Source: Cordia subcordata
Lineage: Eukaryota; Streptophyta; Magnoliopsida; Boraginales; Cordiaceae
Reading direction: 5' to 3'
Length of the DNA: 64,000 nucleotides
Assembly (NCBI GenBank): GCA_028554755.1
Contig: JAPTOF010000019.1
Span: forward strand, 5,032,001 to 5,096,000
Under the pieces are notes generated by a model. That model was given only the letters and a program-made list of their open reading frames with translations. It had not been told where the DNA came from and made no database searches. Positions 1 through 13,054 of this stretch are shown piece after piece. The position numbers and the translations under genes were made by a program. Each line of letters starts with the position of its first letter. Positions within the stretch are counted from its first letter, which is position 1.

Positions 1-2660
1 CTCGATTGCTCTCTTTGGTATTGATTAACATCCTACTTGAGAGACTAACTTATTAGTATTGTTTCAGACTAAATATTAGACTCCTAGAGTATTAACTAAT
101 GCTAGTAGGGTACCTTTTTAGTATTGTTTCAAACTAGAGGTATACTCCTACTACACTAAGTCATTAATTAAGCATATTAGTCAACACATTTAGTCGCAAA
201 GAGGGCTCATGCCGTTAGTATGGATTAAAGCTAAGACAAGTCCACTATCGATAGCATTTAAGCACAAAAGAACTCATACAACTTCACTTAGAAATTTTAA
301 TAAACACATAGACATGTTGATTCATGCCATTAATCAATGTAAATAAGCATATATTAAGAGCCAAAGATATATATACAAATCTTTTATTCAAAGCTCTAAT
401 CTAATATACAACGACAAACACTTGAAGATCTAGCCTAATCTAACAACATATTTACAAGAAATACTAAGAGAACAAGAATAACTCCCCTAAATCTTACTTG
501 TAAATACGTACAAATCTTTCAAATCTTAATCTTAGTTTGGTGTGGGGTTTAGATGGTGGTTTTGGGTGTTAATTGAAGTGGGAAAAGAGTTAGGATTAAT
601 GAGGGTGAGAGATTATTGGGTTCCTTCCCTAAAAATGGCCTAAAACGAGCGATTTATAGTTGTTTCAATGTATAGTCGATCGACCTAGTTGAGGGCCTAG
701 CCCAGGGAAGAGGGAGTCCAGCCTAGAAAGTGAACATTTTGACTCAACCGGGGGCCATAGCTGGGGGGCTGGCCAAGTCAGCGGGGTAATCGACCTTGAT
801 AGCTAAAATGCCTATAACTTGCTCGATTTGGCTCCGATTCGTGCACGGTTTTCTTCTATTTCTTCGTACCGTTATCGGAGACCTCCAAAGCCTTTTTTTT
901 TTCATCTTTTCATGCCCATAAATATCTCTAAACTTTATTCACACTCTTTACATCTTCAAACAAGCTCAATTTTTTCTCCCGAAACACATATCCCTACTCG
1001 TGCTCAGTTGCATCATTTTTCGTCCAAGAGCTTCCAAATGGACTTTTCTTCATTTCTTATCCTCCAAATCAATTCTAACTTGGCTCTTTGATTAAAGCAT
1101 CATCATTTTAAGCTCAAGTCCTTCTTCCAAAAATACACCTAAAACACGAAATAAGACACTTAATATAGAACTTATGTGTTTTGACACCTATAAGCACAAA
1201 TATGACTAATAGTGCACAAATGCAATCCTAAATAAACTTAACTATGGTCAAAATACTCTAGAAAGTATATGAAAACAATATATATAAACATACACAAATC
1301 ACACACATCAATACCTCTATACCTTCCCTTTGCTTGTCCTTAAGCAAGCATAAACCAAAGTCTATCCTCATGTTTTTCAAAGAGTTACCGGTTGTATTAA
1401 CTTGCTATCTTTCACCTATAAAGGAATATTAGGGGTCATTCCTTCCATGTAAAGGCTTTCCTAGCCTTTTTTCGATCCTCCTCTCAATCACAAGGAGTCT
1501 TGCACCTCAGGGAAAGTTACCAAGTAGCTAGAACCGCCATCAACTTAGGATTCCAATTCATGCACTTGGGATATTGATACTTTATGCCTTATCAACTAAC
1601 ATGGCCTCCCAACATGCACTTAGCCCCAAAGATACAAGGGAAGGAAGATACATCACAATAGTTCACAATTGACTTAAGATTCTTATTCGTAAAACAAAGA
1701 AATAACAAAAGAAAACACTTGTGTCAAATTGACATTGTGTCACTTGACACATATACATAATACTTCACTTTTTCATCTTTTTGTGTCTTTTGGATTTTTT
1801 TTATTTTTCACTTTTTTTCCACTTTTTTTCATTTTTTGACTAATTTTTTTATTTTTTCATTTTTTCATTTTTTTGCATTTTTCTCAATACATAACATAAA
1901 CCAAAAAAAAAAAAAGAAAAAAAGAGGCTAAGGCACACTAAAAGAACTAATCACGGAAGGGGCACTTATATCAACAACCTTTAAAACACTTTTTCCAACC
2001 AAATTGTGGGGAAACTACACGGTACATTTTTAAAAGTGCTCACTCCCTACAGTTTTCAAAAGGATTATCTTTAAAGTCTAAGTTGTAACCCGTACTCCAT
2101 TCACTCCCTACAATATACCCTCATAATTTCCAATCAATTAAGTCAATAACAAAAGCAAACTCTTCAACCAACATAGAGATAAATCAACTCAAAATATGCA
2201 AAAATAAAAAAAAATTGAACACATTTTGAGCAAAAACAAGGCATGCTATGCAAATCTACCCCAAAAATGATATAAACAATAAAGGAACCCCACACCTAAA
2301 CTTTGCTTGTCCTCAAGCAAATAGCACTAAGTACAATAAGCAAACACATGAAACATATATAGGAAATGTGGAGGGTGTAGATAGGGACAAGTAAAAAATG
2401 GAGAGATACAACCTTGTTTCCATGTAGTCCGTAAATGCCAAAGATAATCCAATGATCTACTTCTCTGCTCCTTAATAGAAAGCACTAATGCTAAAAAAAC
2501 AAAGAAAGGATTAGTAGTCAATATAATACAAGCTCACATTGACATTTGAAAGATAAGCAAGAATGTATGTATGGGTAAAGTCAAAGAAAAGTGTGTGCTC
2601 ACATGTGGCAGGGATCATGCAACAATGAGAAGGAACATGCCCCGTTTGCTCTCTAATTAA

Positions 2661-3398
2661 TCACCCCGTGGCCTTCTTCTTTTGATCAAGGGCTAAGAAC
2701 ACATCCTCCCTATGAGTCAATGAAACGTCCAATGCACGCAATGTGGGAAGAATGTTTCCTAATCCTAAATGAAAGTATTCCATGCACGAAGGCACAAATG
2801 TGAGCTCCAAAGTAGTTAGAGACTCAAATGAAGAAGATGAGGAATAATCAAATGAAGTGATATGAATTAGAGGAGTTGAAGGAATAGATTTGGAGGAAGA
2901 AGAACTAGGATCAAGAATGGTGCGTTCAAAAGGGGAATAAGAATCATCCAAAAGTCTCTCAGATTCCTCAATTTTGTCTTTAAATTTTACACCTGGAGAA
3001 AAAATTATGCTCTCTCCAATAGATGGCTCTAAATTAAAACTTGCTAAGAGCTCGTCAAACTTCTTCAATTCATCACTAGCACTTAATTCAAAGTCTTGCT
3101 CCATAAGCTTCCCTACTGGGGTTGGTTTACACATGGGTGAAAGGGAAAAATGGGACTCAATAGATTCCTCATCATGTAAACATAGATGCTCAGAGGAGGT
3201 GTGCATACTAAACTCTCTAAAGGTGGACTCGAAATGCGATTGAGTACTCAAAACATCAAGATCATCCTCCAAATGTGTTTGAAGAGCAGGAAAAGAAAGA
3301 AAGGTAGGTTCAAATGACTCATTGGGAAGCGATGAAAGTACGGGAGGATAGAGTACCATTTCCTTTAATACATACCCATAATCGTCATGAAGAACCAA
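2661..3398 (-). pseudogene. Retroelement-associated ORF, 245 codons, function unknown
   Basis: This is an open frame of 245 codons on the minus strand, rich in Ser, Glu, Leu and Phe. It shows no signal peptide, no membrane segment and no domain I recognise. It lies downstream (minus sense) of the zinc-knuckle-like frame at 3933-4274, with the broken frame 3636-3905 between them. The simplest reading is the C-terminal part of a gag-like polyprotein of the surrounding element, separated by frameshifts. A unique host gene is possible but less likely because repeat signature sequence lies immediately downstream. Confidence 0.35.
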
Positions 3399-3932
3399 AG
3401 TACCATTAAGCTCATCTTCTTTCTCACTACAAGATGTAAACTTTATCCACTTTTCTCTCTATCTCTTCCCTCCAAATATCATCTTTTTCACCATTAATCT
3501 CTCCTTCTATAGGTCTCATTCCCATTCCTTCAAACCGGTCTGAAGGTATCTCAACTCTTTCACATACAGGTTGTTCATTCTTAACTTCTATATTCAAGCT
3601 CTTAACTATTCTAGATACTTGTTCAATTATCTCCTTTAGCCTCTCATAGTTGGAATGAATTCGGGATCGGAGATATTCTGACTTTTCATCTTCATATGAG
3701 GGAGACCTAAGAGTAGAGGGTTCACCCGAATAAAAATGGTAATCATTTTGAAAATCATTTTAAGCATAACCTTAAAAGAACCCGAGGGAAGAATAAGTGG
3801 GAAGAGATAATGTGGAATACGGACTTTCAAAACGAGTAGGTGGGTAGAATAAAGAGTCATCTTGACCCCAAAACAAATGTGCATGATGTGGCTCCTTATA
3901 ATCATGATAACTAGATGTAGATGTATGAATGG

Positions 3933-4274
3933 TCATATGATTGCTAGGGTGTTCTTGGACTTTGCAAGAAAATGAGGATTAGTGTGGAGAATAGGACAAG
4001 AATCAAAATCATGGTCACAGTTTCTGCAAATATCGCAAAAATAATAATATGACTCCCTATAATCATAATTACCAAACGAAGATGTATGATTATAGGGATC
4101 ATGACTTGCATGAGCCCAAGATTGGGGATTCTTATGTGCAAGGGGGCAGCAAATGGTATGATACTCACAACTACCACATAGAATGCAAGCTTTAGAAGCA
4201 TAAATGAGAGGTGGGGAAGAGGATACAAGTGACCACCAAGAAGTATTGGATCTATCCATAATCAAGCAACACAA
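3933..4274 (-). pseudogene. Zinc-knuckle-like gag fragment of the retroelement
   Basis: The 113-codon minus-strand frame holds two tandem cysteine clusters, each with the spacing C-x2-C-x4-H followed by another Cys-Pro or Cys-Cys. This resembles retroviral-type CCHC knuckles used by gag to bind RNA. The frame breaks after the second cluster, and the remaining similarity continues in another frame. It is read as a degenerate gag relic; the exact family is not identified. Confidence 0.4.
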
Positions 4275-5078
4275 GTCAACATCTTCTCAATTCAATTTTT
4301 TTTAAAATTTTTCAATTTTTTATTTTTTTGAATTTTTAAAAATTTTCAAATAAAGGAAAGCAAGTAGAAACTAAAAGGAAAAAAAATTAAAGGTACTTTA
4401 GAAATAAGTAATAAATATTGTTACCAAGTGCTTCAGCAAAATTAAATGTTTCAAAATAAAATCTCATCTAAAATCAACAATTCCCCATGAAAGATCAAAA
4501 GGATTGGCTCAAATGCCAACTGAGAAAGAAAATGCTAGAAGAAATTAATTATGAGATTTAATAATAACTTTGTATCACAAAAAGTTAAAAAAATAAAAAT
4601 AAAATTTACGTAAGGATTCATATTACATGTTGGATTTAGTCCAACCTTGTTAAGCGGCCCTTATCTAAGATAAAGAAGAAAATGAGGTGGATTCTTTCTT
4701 TGTTCTTGAATTATTTCAATTCATCAAATCAAGAAAATTTATTTAAATTTCATTTGATTTAATATTTTACATTTTTGGGAAAAAAGAATTTTTTCTGCTG
4801 GAATGATATTCACGATTTAGACAAACATACCGAAGAAGGAGCAAGGGTTGGGGTTGTTGGTGACAAGATCAAAAAAGTTAGATGGATTTGGTCTCTGAGT
4901 GGGCCAATCACCAAACAAAGCCCATTCTTCACAATGGGGTTGACGACTAAGAAGCAACCATTTGCATTCATATTTGACGTTAAAAACTAAGAAAATCAAA
5001 ACCCAACCCAACCCAACCCTACAACACAACCTTTCTCTCTTAGTGCACTACAACGTTGACGTTGAGCCCTAAAACACG

Positions 5079-7960
5079 ATGGCGAGGTCGTGTGTTCTGA
5101 TCTGTTTTCTGATCGCGCTGTTTTGGGCTTCATCGGCGATCGGCTCTAGCTCAGACACCCCATTCATAGTGGCTCACAAGAAGGCCACTCTCACCAGACT
5201 CAAATCCGGCGGCGAAAGAGTTTCCGTCACCATCGACATCTTCAGTGAGGGATTATCGTATGTTCTCTTTCTCTGTTCCTTTAGATCGGATCTGTGCCGC
5301 ACAATTTGCATGCGTTTCTCTTCGTGAATTTTGAATTGTAACCATTTCAATTGCTTGTTTAATTTGCTGGTGTTAAAGTAGCGGATCCGTACGGTTGAGA
5401 TGAAATCAATTAATGGATGATAAAGTTAACACCTAAAAAATGAGATTAAATTCAGCAGCTTTTTGTAGTTTTGTTGTTAGTTGCTTAGTAATTCACGAGC
5501 GTAAAGCTGACTCTTTTTTTTTTCCTATATGAAAAAGTTGATTTACTTGTGCTTTTATTAGATTCGAGTTTTGTATGCAGAAGATGTCGAGGTTGTAAAT
5601 AATTAGCATGGGGAAGATTTCTTGTCTTTTTTTTCTTATCTTTTCTTTTCTTTTTTCTGTCTTAAAGACTTTTGTGGATGGTTCCCTTATCGTTTCGCCA
5701 TTACTTATGGCCAAATTGAGAAGAATCTGTAGCTTGAAATGACTTCGTTGCGATAGATTTAAATCTATGATTACGGACTACTCATCTCTTTTGGTTGTGC
5801 GAGAAATACCATGATAGACTAACTTTTTCACGGATCTCTTTAAACTTGGTACACAATTGTGTGGCTTGATTGGTGCCTTTTAATAAAATTAGATCTATCA
5901 AAATGGAAGTTAACCGGAGGGCCTTCCTTTGTTTCACTCATGATAATTGGATAATGATTTATGCTCTGTTTGTTATAGTCTTATTTTAATATACTTATCC
6001 TATTGAAATGATGAAATGAGGGTACATGTTATAAGATTTAAGAAATCTTATCATACATCCTATGAAAATTCAAAGCAAAACCATACTTTTTATATTATAA
6101 GAAATAAGCAATCTATCCTATCTTATTTTTTACAACTATGAAATGTATGGTACATGTGATAAGATATCTTAAATTTTATAAGGTATCTCCAAATTTCAAT
6201 AGAATAAGTATCTTAAAATAAGATTATTCCAAACACACTATTAGTTCAACAACTTTCTTGTTGCCCGACCAGTCAGAGTATTTCATTAGTGTGTAAGTGT
6301 AGAAAATGGTGGACAAGTGGTATAGAAGGTAGATAGACCTAGCACCAAGCTAGATTCTACCAGGGTACATCAATGAGAGATCCTACGTAAGTGCAGTTCC
6401 GCTTTTTACAAGTAGCCTTACTGAGGCTAGTAGGAGAATATATGCTACCAAAATCATGTAGCTTTACTGAGGCTAGTAGGAGAAAATATGCTACCAAAAT
6501 ACATTTTAGATTTAGCATGATTACTGATCAAGCTAAACATATGCTCCTCTGGATTGCCCATGTTGAAGATATGATTATTCCTTCAATACGGTAAATAGAG
6601 GCACAAGAGTTTTAAGATGCTGACATGGGTTGAGCTCATGACTAAGCTGTCTTCTGAAGTAACAAATATCATTTTCTAATTAAAACAGATTATGAAAAGT
6701 TTTTCTCTTCCCAAGTATTTGTTGCGACTTGCTCTTCTTGAGGTTTGACGAGCTATGACTTCTCTTTGTGTTCAGGACTGCATATGATGTAAGTCTTAAT
6801 GACGATAGCTGGTCACAAGATGTCTTTGATATTGTCAGTGGCAACACTTCTGTGTCTTGGGAAAAGCTTGACGGGTGAGTTCCCGGTTCTGCTAAGATGA
6901 CTTTATGGTTATCACTAACGATTCTCATGATCCATTTTTCTTCAACTCATCTCTTATTGTAGTGGTGCTGGCGTGTCACATTCCTTTGAGCTTGAGGCTA
7001 AACAGAAAACACTGTTTTATGGTAAACCAGCGGTTGTTACTTTCCGTATCCCCACTAAAGCAGCTCTACAGGTTTGGGACAGAAATTACATATTCGTAGT
7101 TGCTTAATAGTATCCTTATCTTGTCCAGTACTAATCGTGGGCACTTGTCATGTATGTTTTAGGAGGCATACTCAACTCCAATCTTTCCTCTCGATGTTCT
7201 GGCAGATAGGCCACCTGAGAAGAAATTGGATTGGGTGAGCTTCATGCATTTGTAAAAGAACCATTCATCTTCTTTTTCATTATCCTTCATTCACTGAGAA
7301 CAACTGGTTCTGTTTTCCTGCATGTGATCATCTTGTGACGGTGTCCAACTATATCCAGGCTAAGGTATGTTTCGCTCCTTTTACTTATTAGTGGTTGGTT
7401 TTGAGAATCTTTAGTGAGAACTCAAAACATACATATTGTAATGCCAAAATAGGCAAATGCTGCTTCAGGGGGGTGGGGGGGAATGAAATTGCAGGATATG
7501 CCTGCCCTTCCTGGCCCTACATTACCAAGTTGGTCACGTTATCCGTCTTCTGCAGTTTTCTATATCATTCTTTTTGATAACTTAAATCCGCATGTGTTTT
7601 GGTTTTTTTTTTTTTGGGGGGGGGGGGGGTGCTGATGGCGGGATGCACACCTTTCCTTTACCTACACTGGGTGAAGTCAGGATTGCATGATATTTCCTTT
7701 TCCTCAATATATGTGGTGGTGGAGCATGCTTCATGCACCATCGCCCACCTCCACTTTGTCGATCCATTCCATCAATTACTTGTTCAGAAAACACAAGGGC
7801 TAGAATCTTTTACTTTTCACTCACTTCTTTATCTTATTTGCAGAGGTTGTTGGCAAAATATGGTTCCTTAATATCTGTGATCAGTATTGTTGTCTTGTTC
7901 GTGTACTTGATTGTAACCCCCTCATCTAGTGCTGCAAAAGGAAGCAAGAAGAAGCGGTAA
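5079..7960 (+). CDS. Translocon-associated protein subunit beta (TRAP-beta / SSR2)
   Basis: This is the beta subunit of the TRAP complex, which sits next to the Sec61 channel in the ER membrane and helps secretory proteins enter. Exons: 5079-5257, 6776-6874, 6963-7071, 7163-7234, 7359-7364 and 7844-7960. They total 582 nt, or 193 residues, typical for the family. Every junction is GT-AG and keeps the frame. Residues 1-22 form a signal peptide (MARSCVLICFLIALFWASS). The lumenal part includes SSDTPF-VAHKKA, STAYDVSLNDDSW and VTFRIPTKAALQEAYSTP. One C-terminal membrane helix (SLISVISIVVLFVYLIV) is followed by a basic cytosolic tail ending KGSKKKR. The fifth exon is a 6-nt microexon encoding Ala-Lys. 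Intron 1 (1.5 kb) carries a MITE-like element and a short tandem duplication. The gene is convergent with the GRAM gene downstream. Confidence 0.93.
5961..6243. mobile_element. MITE-like element in TRAP-beta intron 1
   Basis: This AT-rich segment of about 280 bp begins near 'ctctgtttgttatagtctta' and ends near 'taagattattccaaacacac'. The ends are imperfect inverted complements, and the interior is partly palindromic, with repeated 'ataagat' and 'aaatcttat' blocks. Similar end motifs occur at 19.1-19.4 kb, about 20.06 kb and 51.56-51.86 kb. No transposase is present. The boundaries are by eye. Confidence 0.45.
6411..6506. repeat. Short direct tandem duplication in TRAP-beta intron 1
   Basis: Two copies of a unit of about 50 bp lie head to tail, each containing 'actgaggctagtaggagaa' followed by 'atatgctaccaaaat'. 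They differ at only a few bases, so the duplication is fairly recent. Confidence 0.7.
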
Positions 7961-8735
7961 AATAGAGAAAGCACATACAGTTGCTCGGTTAATTAGCGTA
8001 ACCTCCGGATTTTCACAAGCCAAGAGCTCGTAGCCAGCCAACCTGGGAATCTTTCATTTTCCATCTAGTTTGTTGTTAAAGAGGAAACACTCAGTTTATC
8101 CTTATAACTTTTCACTCTGTCATTAGAAATTTTCATGAGAGAGAGTCAGTAGATGACATGTACCGGACTTGTTAGTCTGTGTGGCCTGTCTTTGAATTAG
8201 GAATCCTTCAGTCTGGAAAATACGAACTAATGGTGCGACAAAGCCTTATAACTTATTGTTTATGTTTTTCTTTTATTGCGTACTGTTGTTATTCAATCTT
8301 GAACTTTTTCTTGATTCATTCGTCTAGCTTTGAAGTACTGTGCCATTTTTGTCTGATTAAGTTCCCCTTTGTTTCTGATTTGGTGGTGATATCTTCAGGA
8401 TTATCTAGAAACACCCACCAGTGTTCCTATTTTGTTTTGTATTCTGTATCTTTTGGGTGACCCCTGACTTCCGTGTCATACTAGTGCCTTGTGAAGGCTC
8501 TAAGTCAAAAGTCATGAGCTTCCATTGTCTTTACAAAGACGAAAAGGTAGCAAAATCATAACATACTTTGCATTGGTTGCAGCAGATTGTTGAGTATTTT
8601 GATTGATAATACATCAAAAACACAATAGTAGCATATCAATATTACATGGGCCGAAAAGTAATGCTCGCATAACAGATGAAATCTGACAGAAGATTTCGTA
8701 AAGCTTCGACAAACAACAAAACAGAGCCTCGATTT

Positions 8736-9772
8736 TTAAGCAATAGTTGGCTGCACCTGGACTGGTATTCCAGATGCTGCGAAACTTGATACGCTCTCAT
8801 GGAGATGGTGAGATGCTTTCTCGTAATTGACAAAACCCATGAACCAAAAATCCTGATTGTCAATGGTAACAGCCTGCAGATATCTCTCAGTTTGCTTTTC
8901 CCTCATGATCACTGGGTTCACAGTGCTGATCTTCCCCAAAGGTATCATAACCTGAAAGCAGTAAAATGGGTTGCTAATTTTAGTGTGTGCTTCAAAATGA
9001 ACATTTTCTAGTGTTCAAGGCTCATGATCATCATCATCATTACCTTGTAATAGCTCCAAGTTTGCAGGCCAGAGGGGGCAGTAAAGGATAAGGGGCGATC
9101 GCTGCAGAAAGCTAGGTGGACGTTCGACAGATAGAGAGTTCCAGCAACTGGGCCAGTCGTGGTGGAGAGATAGCAGGCAAATGTCTTCTTGAGCTTCTCG
9201 TTTGGGAAGGTCTGGAATGTTTGCTTGTATAGGGATTCAAATCCGCCTTCTGATATTGCCTTGGCCGTCAGGTTCGCCTTCGCCCACGCAGCTTCAGACA
9301 TAGATGGTGCTGTTTTAACTGAGAAAAGTGAAAGCCATCAGATAGATCTAATAACACATTCAAGATACGTGTGTTAGTGTTATATGAGAAAACCTGAAAA
9401 TCCTGATAAACAAGTTGAGAGGTACATACGGTTGCGCCAAATGTTGTTAGCAGTTGTCCCAGCCTTGCTGCTCCAGGAGTTGAACCTGTGGAGGACAGAT
9501 TCGAGAGGGCTGGTGTTTGTTCTGTCGACAGGGGCGTACTGGAGGTAAGGCTGATGGTGGTTCTGATACTGATATTGATCTCCGGCACCCCATAAGGCCG
9601 CCTTCTGGTTGTTCGGATGACACGTCGGAACAGCTGGTACTCCCATTATATGTGTCCCCCATTTCTCTGAATTTTCATGATTCGCCGCAGGAGATGAAGA
9701 AGAAGAAGATGGTCCAGGTTGAAAGTAGCCCATCTGTTGCCCTTGGTATGGTTGCGGATTATGGCCGTTCAT
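8736..9772 (-). CDS. GEM-like protein with GRAM domain
   Basis: Exons on the minus strand: 9430-9772, 9044-9318 and 8736-8951, totalling 834 nt or 277 residues, with clean GT-AG junctions. The N-terminus is a low-complexity Gln/Pro/Ser/Tyr region (MNGHNPQPYQGQQMGYFQPG), followed by a conserved block around WGTHIMGVPA. The C-terminal two thirds form the GRAM domain, with EGGFESLYKQTF, YLSTTTGPVAGTLYLS, VAFCSD-like 'HLAFCSDRPL', YYKVMIPL and DFWFMGFVNYEKA. Plant GEM-like proteins bind membranes or lipids through GRAM; several are ABA- or stress-responsive, and GEM itself affects root hair patterning. The chosen start matches family N-termini; an in-frame upstream Met at 9850 gives an unlike extension. 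Distinguishing GEM-like paralogs is not possible here. Confidence 0.9.
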
Positions 9773-10014
9773 TTTAGTATGATGATTCTGGGTATTTCTT
9801 TTGGATGGATCAAAGTGTTTTATGAAGAGGCTTACACAAGTCAAATGCAATGAACTTTCCTTTATTTGAGATGATGATGCTGATGCTGATGCTGCTTAAA
9901 GTTTCAAGGTTCTATTATATCGAAGAAAAGAGAATACTCTACTATACGAAAGGGGAATGTTTGACTTTTCTTTTACGCGGTTGATGAAGGAACCACATGG
10001 CGTGCGTATTTATC

Positions 10015-10252
10015 GGCTCGTTTGTTTGGTTCTTTTTTCAGAATCGTTTTTCAACAACTTCTGAAAATAGTAAATCATTTTTTTTAACAACTCCTAAAAG
10101 TAGTATTTCTTTGAGAAGGTAAAAACAATTTTTTTAGGGTTTTAGTTTTTTTGAAACCAAATTAAATAATTATTACAAAATAAATATATATTTTTAAGAA
10201 AAAATATTTTTGTAAAAACAAAAAAAAAAAAGGTCAATCAAAACAGATCGTT
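10015..10252. mobile_element. MITE-like element, family with TTTGGATTGG-type ends
   Basis: This AT-rich block starts 'ggctcgtttgtttggtt' and ends 'ggtcaatcaaaacagatcg', giving imperfect inverted ends of about 15-18 bp. The interior is poly-A/poly-T rich. It shares structure with the copies near 12.47 kb and 21.47 kb. Limits are approximate. Confidence 0.4.
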
Positions 10253-12467
10253 AGAATAATTCACTTTTCTTTCCTTTTCTCTACCAGTTTTAGTGTCAAT
10301 TGTATTAATAGCTTTACTTGTGACAGATTGAATAACTAAGATCATTAGTACTTAGTCGTACGAGTTTTTCCTCCAAGTTGAGCATTCAATATTTCAACCC
10401 ACGTACCAAACTGGTAAATTTTTTCCACTTGGTATTATAAACTTTGAAATTGTTGCTGTTATCAATAAATATACCAAGTTGACATTGGAAAAAGAAAAAA
10501 AAAAAAGAAAAGAAAAAAGAAGAGTTTGTGATGCGTGTTATTGACCCAATATGAATCTTCTACAGCCTCTATCTTCTGGGTTAAGAATTCTAGATTACAC
10601 TATTCAAAAAGCCTCTACCATCTGGGGTCCCTAATGAGGTATTTAGAATTAAAGAACATATTCGGAGGTGTTGTACCAGCAGCATATAGATAAAAGATAT
10701 GATTAACTTATTAGAAGATAATGTACGTGTTTCCTTGGACAGAATTTTGTGAAAAATTGTCGGTTCGGTTAATTGGTTAATTGTTTCTTAAAACGACAAA
10801 TAGATGCATTACGTAGAAAACTGTTCATGAAAACAATTATTCGAGAGCACAAAACTGTATCGAACGGGAGTATTTAAGGTTGAAGCCTGGAATTGGTCGC
10901 CAATCAGCAATTACGGCAACGTCGTGGGGTGGTGTTTGTTAGTGTTGGAACCTCAATATTCCTTTTTTTTTTTTCCTTCTATGCCTGCGCGCTCGTCTCT
11001 GTTAAGCCATGAAAAGGAGAACCAGGAACGGAGAGCTGCATCTGACTCTTAAGCTTGAGTTGTTAGACTAAACGGGGTCACGATTCGAATTAGTTATCAT
11101 TTCTATCTGCTTGCTTTGAAAATATGCTATTGGGTATGAGGAGCTGCTGCAGTTATTGCTAGGAACCTTGATTCTGAGTGATAATATATGGTGTTGCTGT
11201 GATTTGTGTGGATCAGCCATTCAGGCTGTGGACACTGCAGACCGGACTGTTGTGTTCTCAGCAGCTTGCAATGGCTACTATTGAATATCAGACTGTGGTA
11301 GTGCATAGAGCCATTACTATTTACTACCTCCAATGTCGTAGGAAAGTAGGAGAACAAACATGCAAGTGGAAGGCATTCAAAATTGCACTTGTCAGAAGGA
11401 ATGCAAATAAAGCTGCAGATTGAGCTACTATTGACTGATTAACTAAAGTATAGATCATTTTGATCTTAGGACAACTTTTCTATTATCAATGAAGTTCTTT
11501 TCTCGGCCCGAGAAAACGTTATCGGGTATTAGTTGATATTCATTGATCAAATCTTTAACAAGAACTATTAGTTGGTACTTATCTCTGCCACCATAATGTT
11601 GGATTACATCCTCTTCCTGTAATTTTCCTATTGTTGACGAAGTTATTGTACTTTGTAATAGAAACATTCCGCTGAGTGCAAGAGAGCAGGCTTGCTTACG
11701 GATGGCCATCTCTTAAATGCTTCTTGTGACAACGTTAATTGAACTCCATGAAAAATCTCTATGATCTTCAAACCTTACTGACAACTTGTCTATGGATACG
11801 ATGAAGGCAAGAACTTTTTAAAAGTTCCCTTGCAATGTTTTAGATCAACATCTTCTTAACAAGTTCGGCCTATGGTTGGCAAGCAATTAAGTTGTTGCCT
11901 ATCCTTCAAGAATACAAAAGAAGGCACTCATATGCAATATGCTTTTCAGATTTAACATTTTCGCTGAACATGTAACAAAACAGCAATAATTTAACTCACT
12001 ACATGAGCCATTCTTGTATGATCACAGACGCACTTTGAGCCACAATGGCCCCCCATTACGCTGGCTGCTACGCTATCGGCATATGCCTACGTGTGGCAGC
12101 ACTAAAAACCTTGATTACGCATAAGCTTCGGTTGACATCGGTCTTTTCAATCCTATCCTCAAATAACCGCTTAATGTTTCTTATTGCTGCACAGCTCGTT
12201 CTAAGGCCCCCTATAAAGACCTTTACCTAGAGTTTCTCGATGGTATCCTGACTATCATGTCCCGAGACCAAAATTCTCAACTCCTAAATGACACTAGAAA
12301 TAATTCTTGAATATCAAATCAACTGACTCAAAAACTCAAAATAATTTACGTCCGGTGCACCACCTCACGAATAGCACAAAATACTTTCTTCCCTGTTATG
12401 TCCCCCACATCGCTCGCTGACCGCCACCACCCGAACCTCCAAAAGAGCCGCTCGTCCCAAATTAAAG

Positions 12468-12710
12468 GTTCGTTTGAATAGATTTTTTTTTTAAGCATCT
12501 TTTTTAACAAATTTTAAAAATTAATTTTTTTAAAAAAAATTAAAAAATTTTAACTTTTAAAAAAAATTATACTTGAACTTTTCTTATAATTTCAACTTTT
12601 TTTAAAAACCAAATCAAATAACTATTTTAAATTTAGTATAACTTTTTCAAGAAAAAAAAAAAAATCTTTTTCTAAAAAAGAACCTATCCAAACTGGCCCT
12701 AAATTTAGCA
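12468..12710. mobile_element. MITE-like element, second copy
   Basis: Starts 'ggttcgtttgaatagattt' and ends 'aacctatccaaactggccc'. The outer bases are inverted complements with mismatches. The interior of about 200 bp is nearly all A and T. Same architecture as the elements near 10.0 and 21.5 kb. Confidence 0.45.
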
Positions 12711-13054
12711 TCTCTTAAGACTGCTCCGCCAGGCAGGCTTTTAAGAGCATTATATGCATAATGGAACGCATGTGAATAAAATCATGGCGCTTAATTATCG
12801 GGGGATACAACATCATTTATAACACGAAACCACCTCCTTAAAAAAACCCACTTACAATGATTAAAAAAAAGGGTCGAATACTATAACTGCTAAAAATAAT
12901 GGTCTCCAATAAATAGATGACAGCAAGGTACCGTTCTTCACCATTGAACTAGTAACACTCAGAAAAAAGGACGAATTCTAAACAAAAGTACAGCTACAGA
13001 AGTTGACAGGTCCACGACGCCACGCTAGAAATGCACAGAGGAACCATCTGAGAT

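Larger units (their letters stand above)
1..4700 (-). mobile_element. Degraded Ty3/gypsy-type LTR retroelement, partial
   Basis: This stretch has no cellular gene and reads as a decayed retroelement on the minus strand. Two segments, near 1331-1350 and 2295-2325, read on the minus strand as a variant of 'TTGAGGACAAGCAAAG'. That is a familiar non-coding signature downstream of pol in Tat/Athila-like Ty3/gypsy elements (established knowledge, recalled). At 3933-4274 the minus strand encodes two degenerate cysteine/histidine clusters (CILCGSCEYH and CDICRNCDHD). Below it, in broken frames, lie 3636-3905 and 2661-3398. No reverse transcriptase or integrase was recognised, so the element is internally deleted or non-autonomous. 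LTR ends could not be placed, and the low-coordinate end probably runs off the window. Long A/T runs fill 1790-1920 and 4290-4390. Confidence 0.5.
9860..13040. other. Intergenic DNA between GEM-like and AFB genes
   Basis: No supported gene. The proximal part, up to about 10.0 kb, is the likely promoter of the GEM-like gene. The rest is AT-rich and includes two MITE-like elements (10.0 and 12.5 kb). A stretch at 11130-11425 gives weak matches to a LINE-type RNase H domain in broken frames (GAAAVIARN early, FKIALVRRNANKAAD late). The stretch 11455-12400 shows nothing recognised. The final few hundred bases are the likely 3' UTR of the AFB gene. Confidence 0.6.

Noticed and set aside
9773..9850. 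Upstream in-frame Met for the GEM-like protein
   Set aside because: It would add 26 residues unlike family N-termini; the ATG at 9772 gives the expected MNGHN-type start.
11130..11425. Possible LINE RNase H fragment (GAAAVIARN, VRRNANKAAD)
   Set aside because: Similarity is limited to short stretches in different frames with several stops; not strong enough for its own feature.
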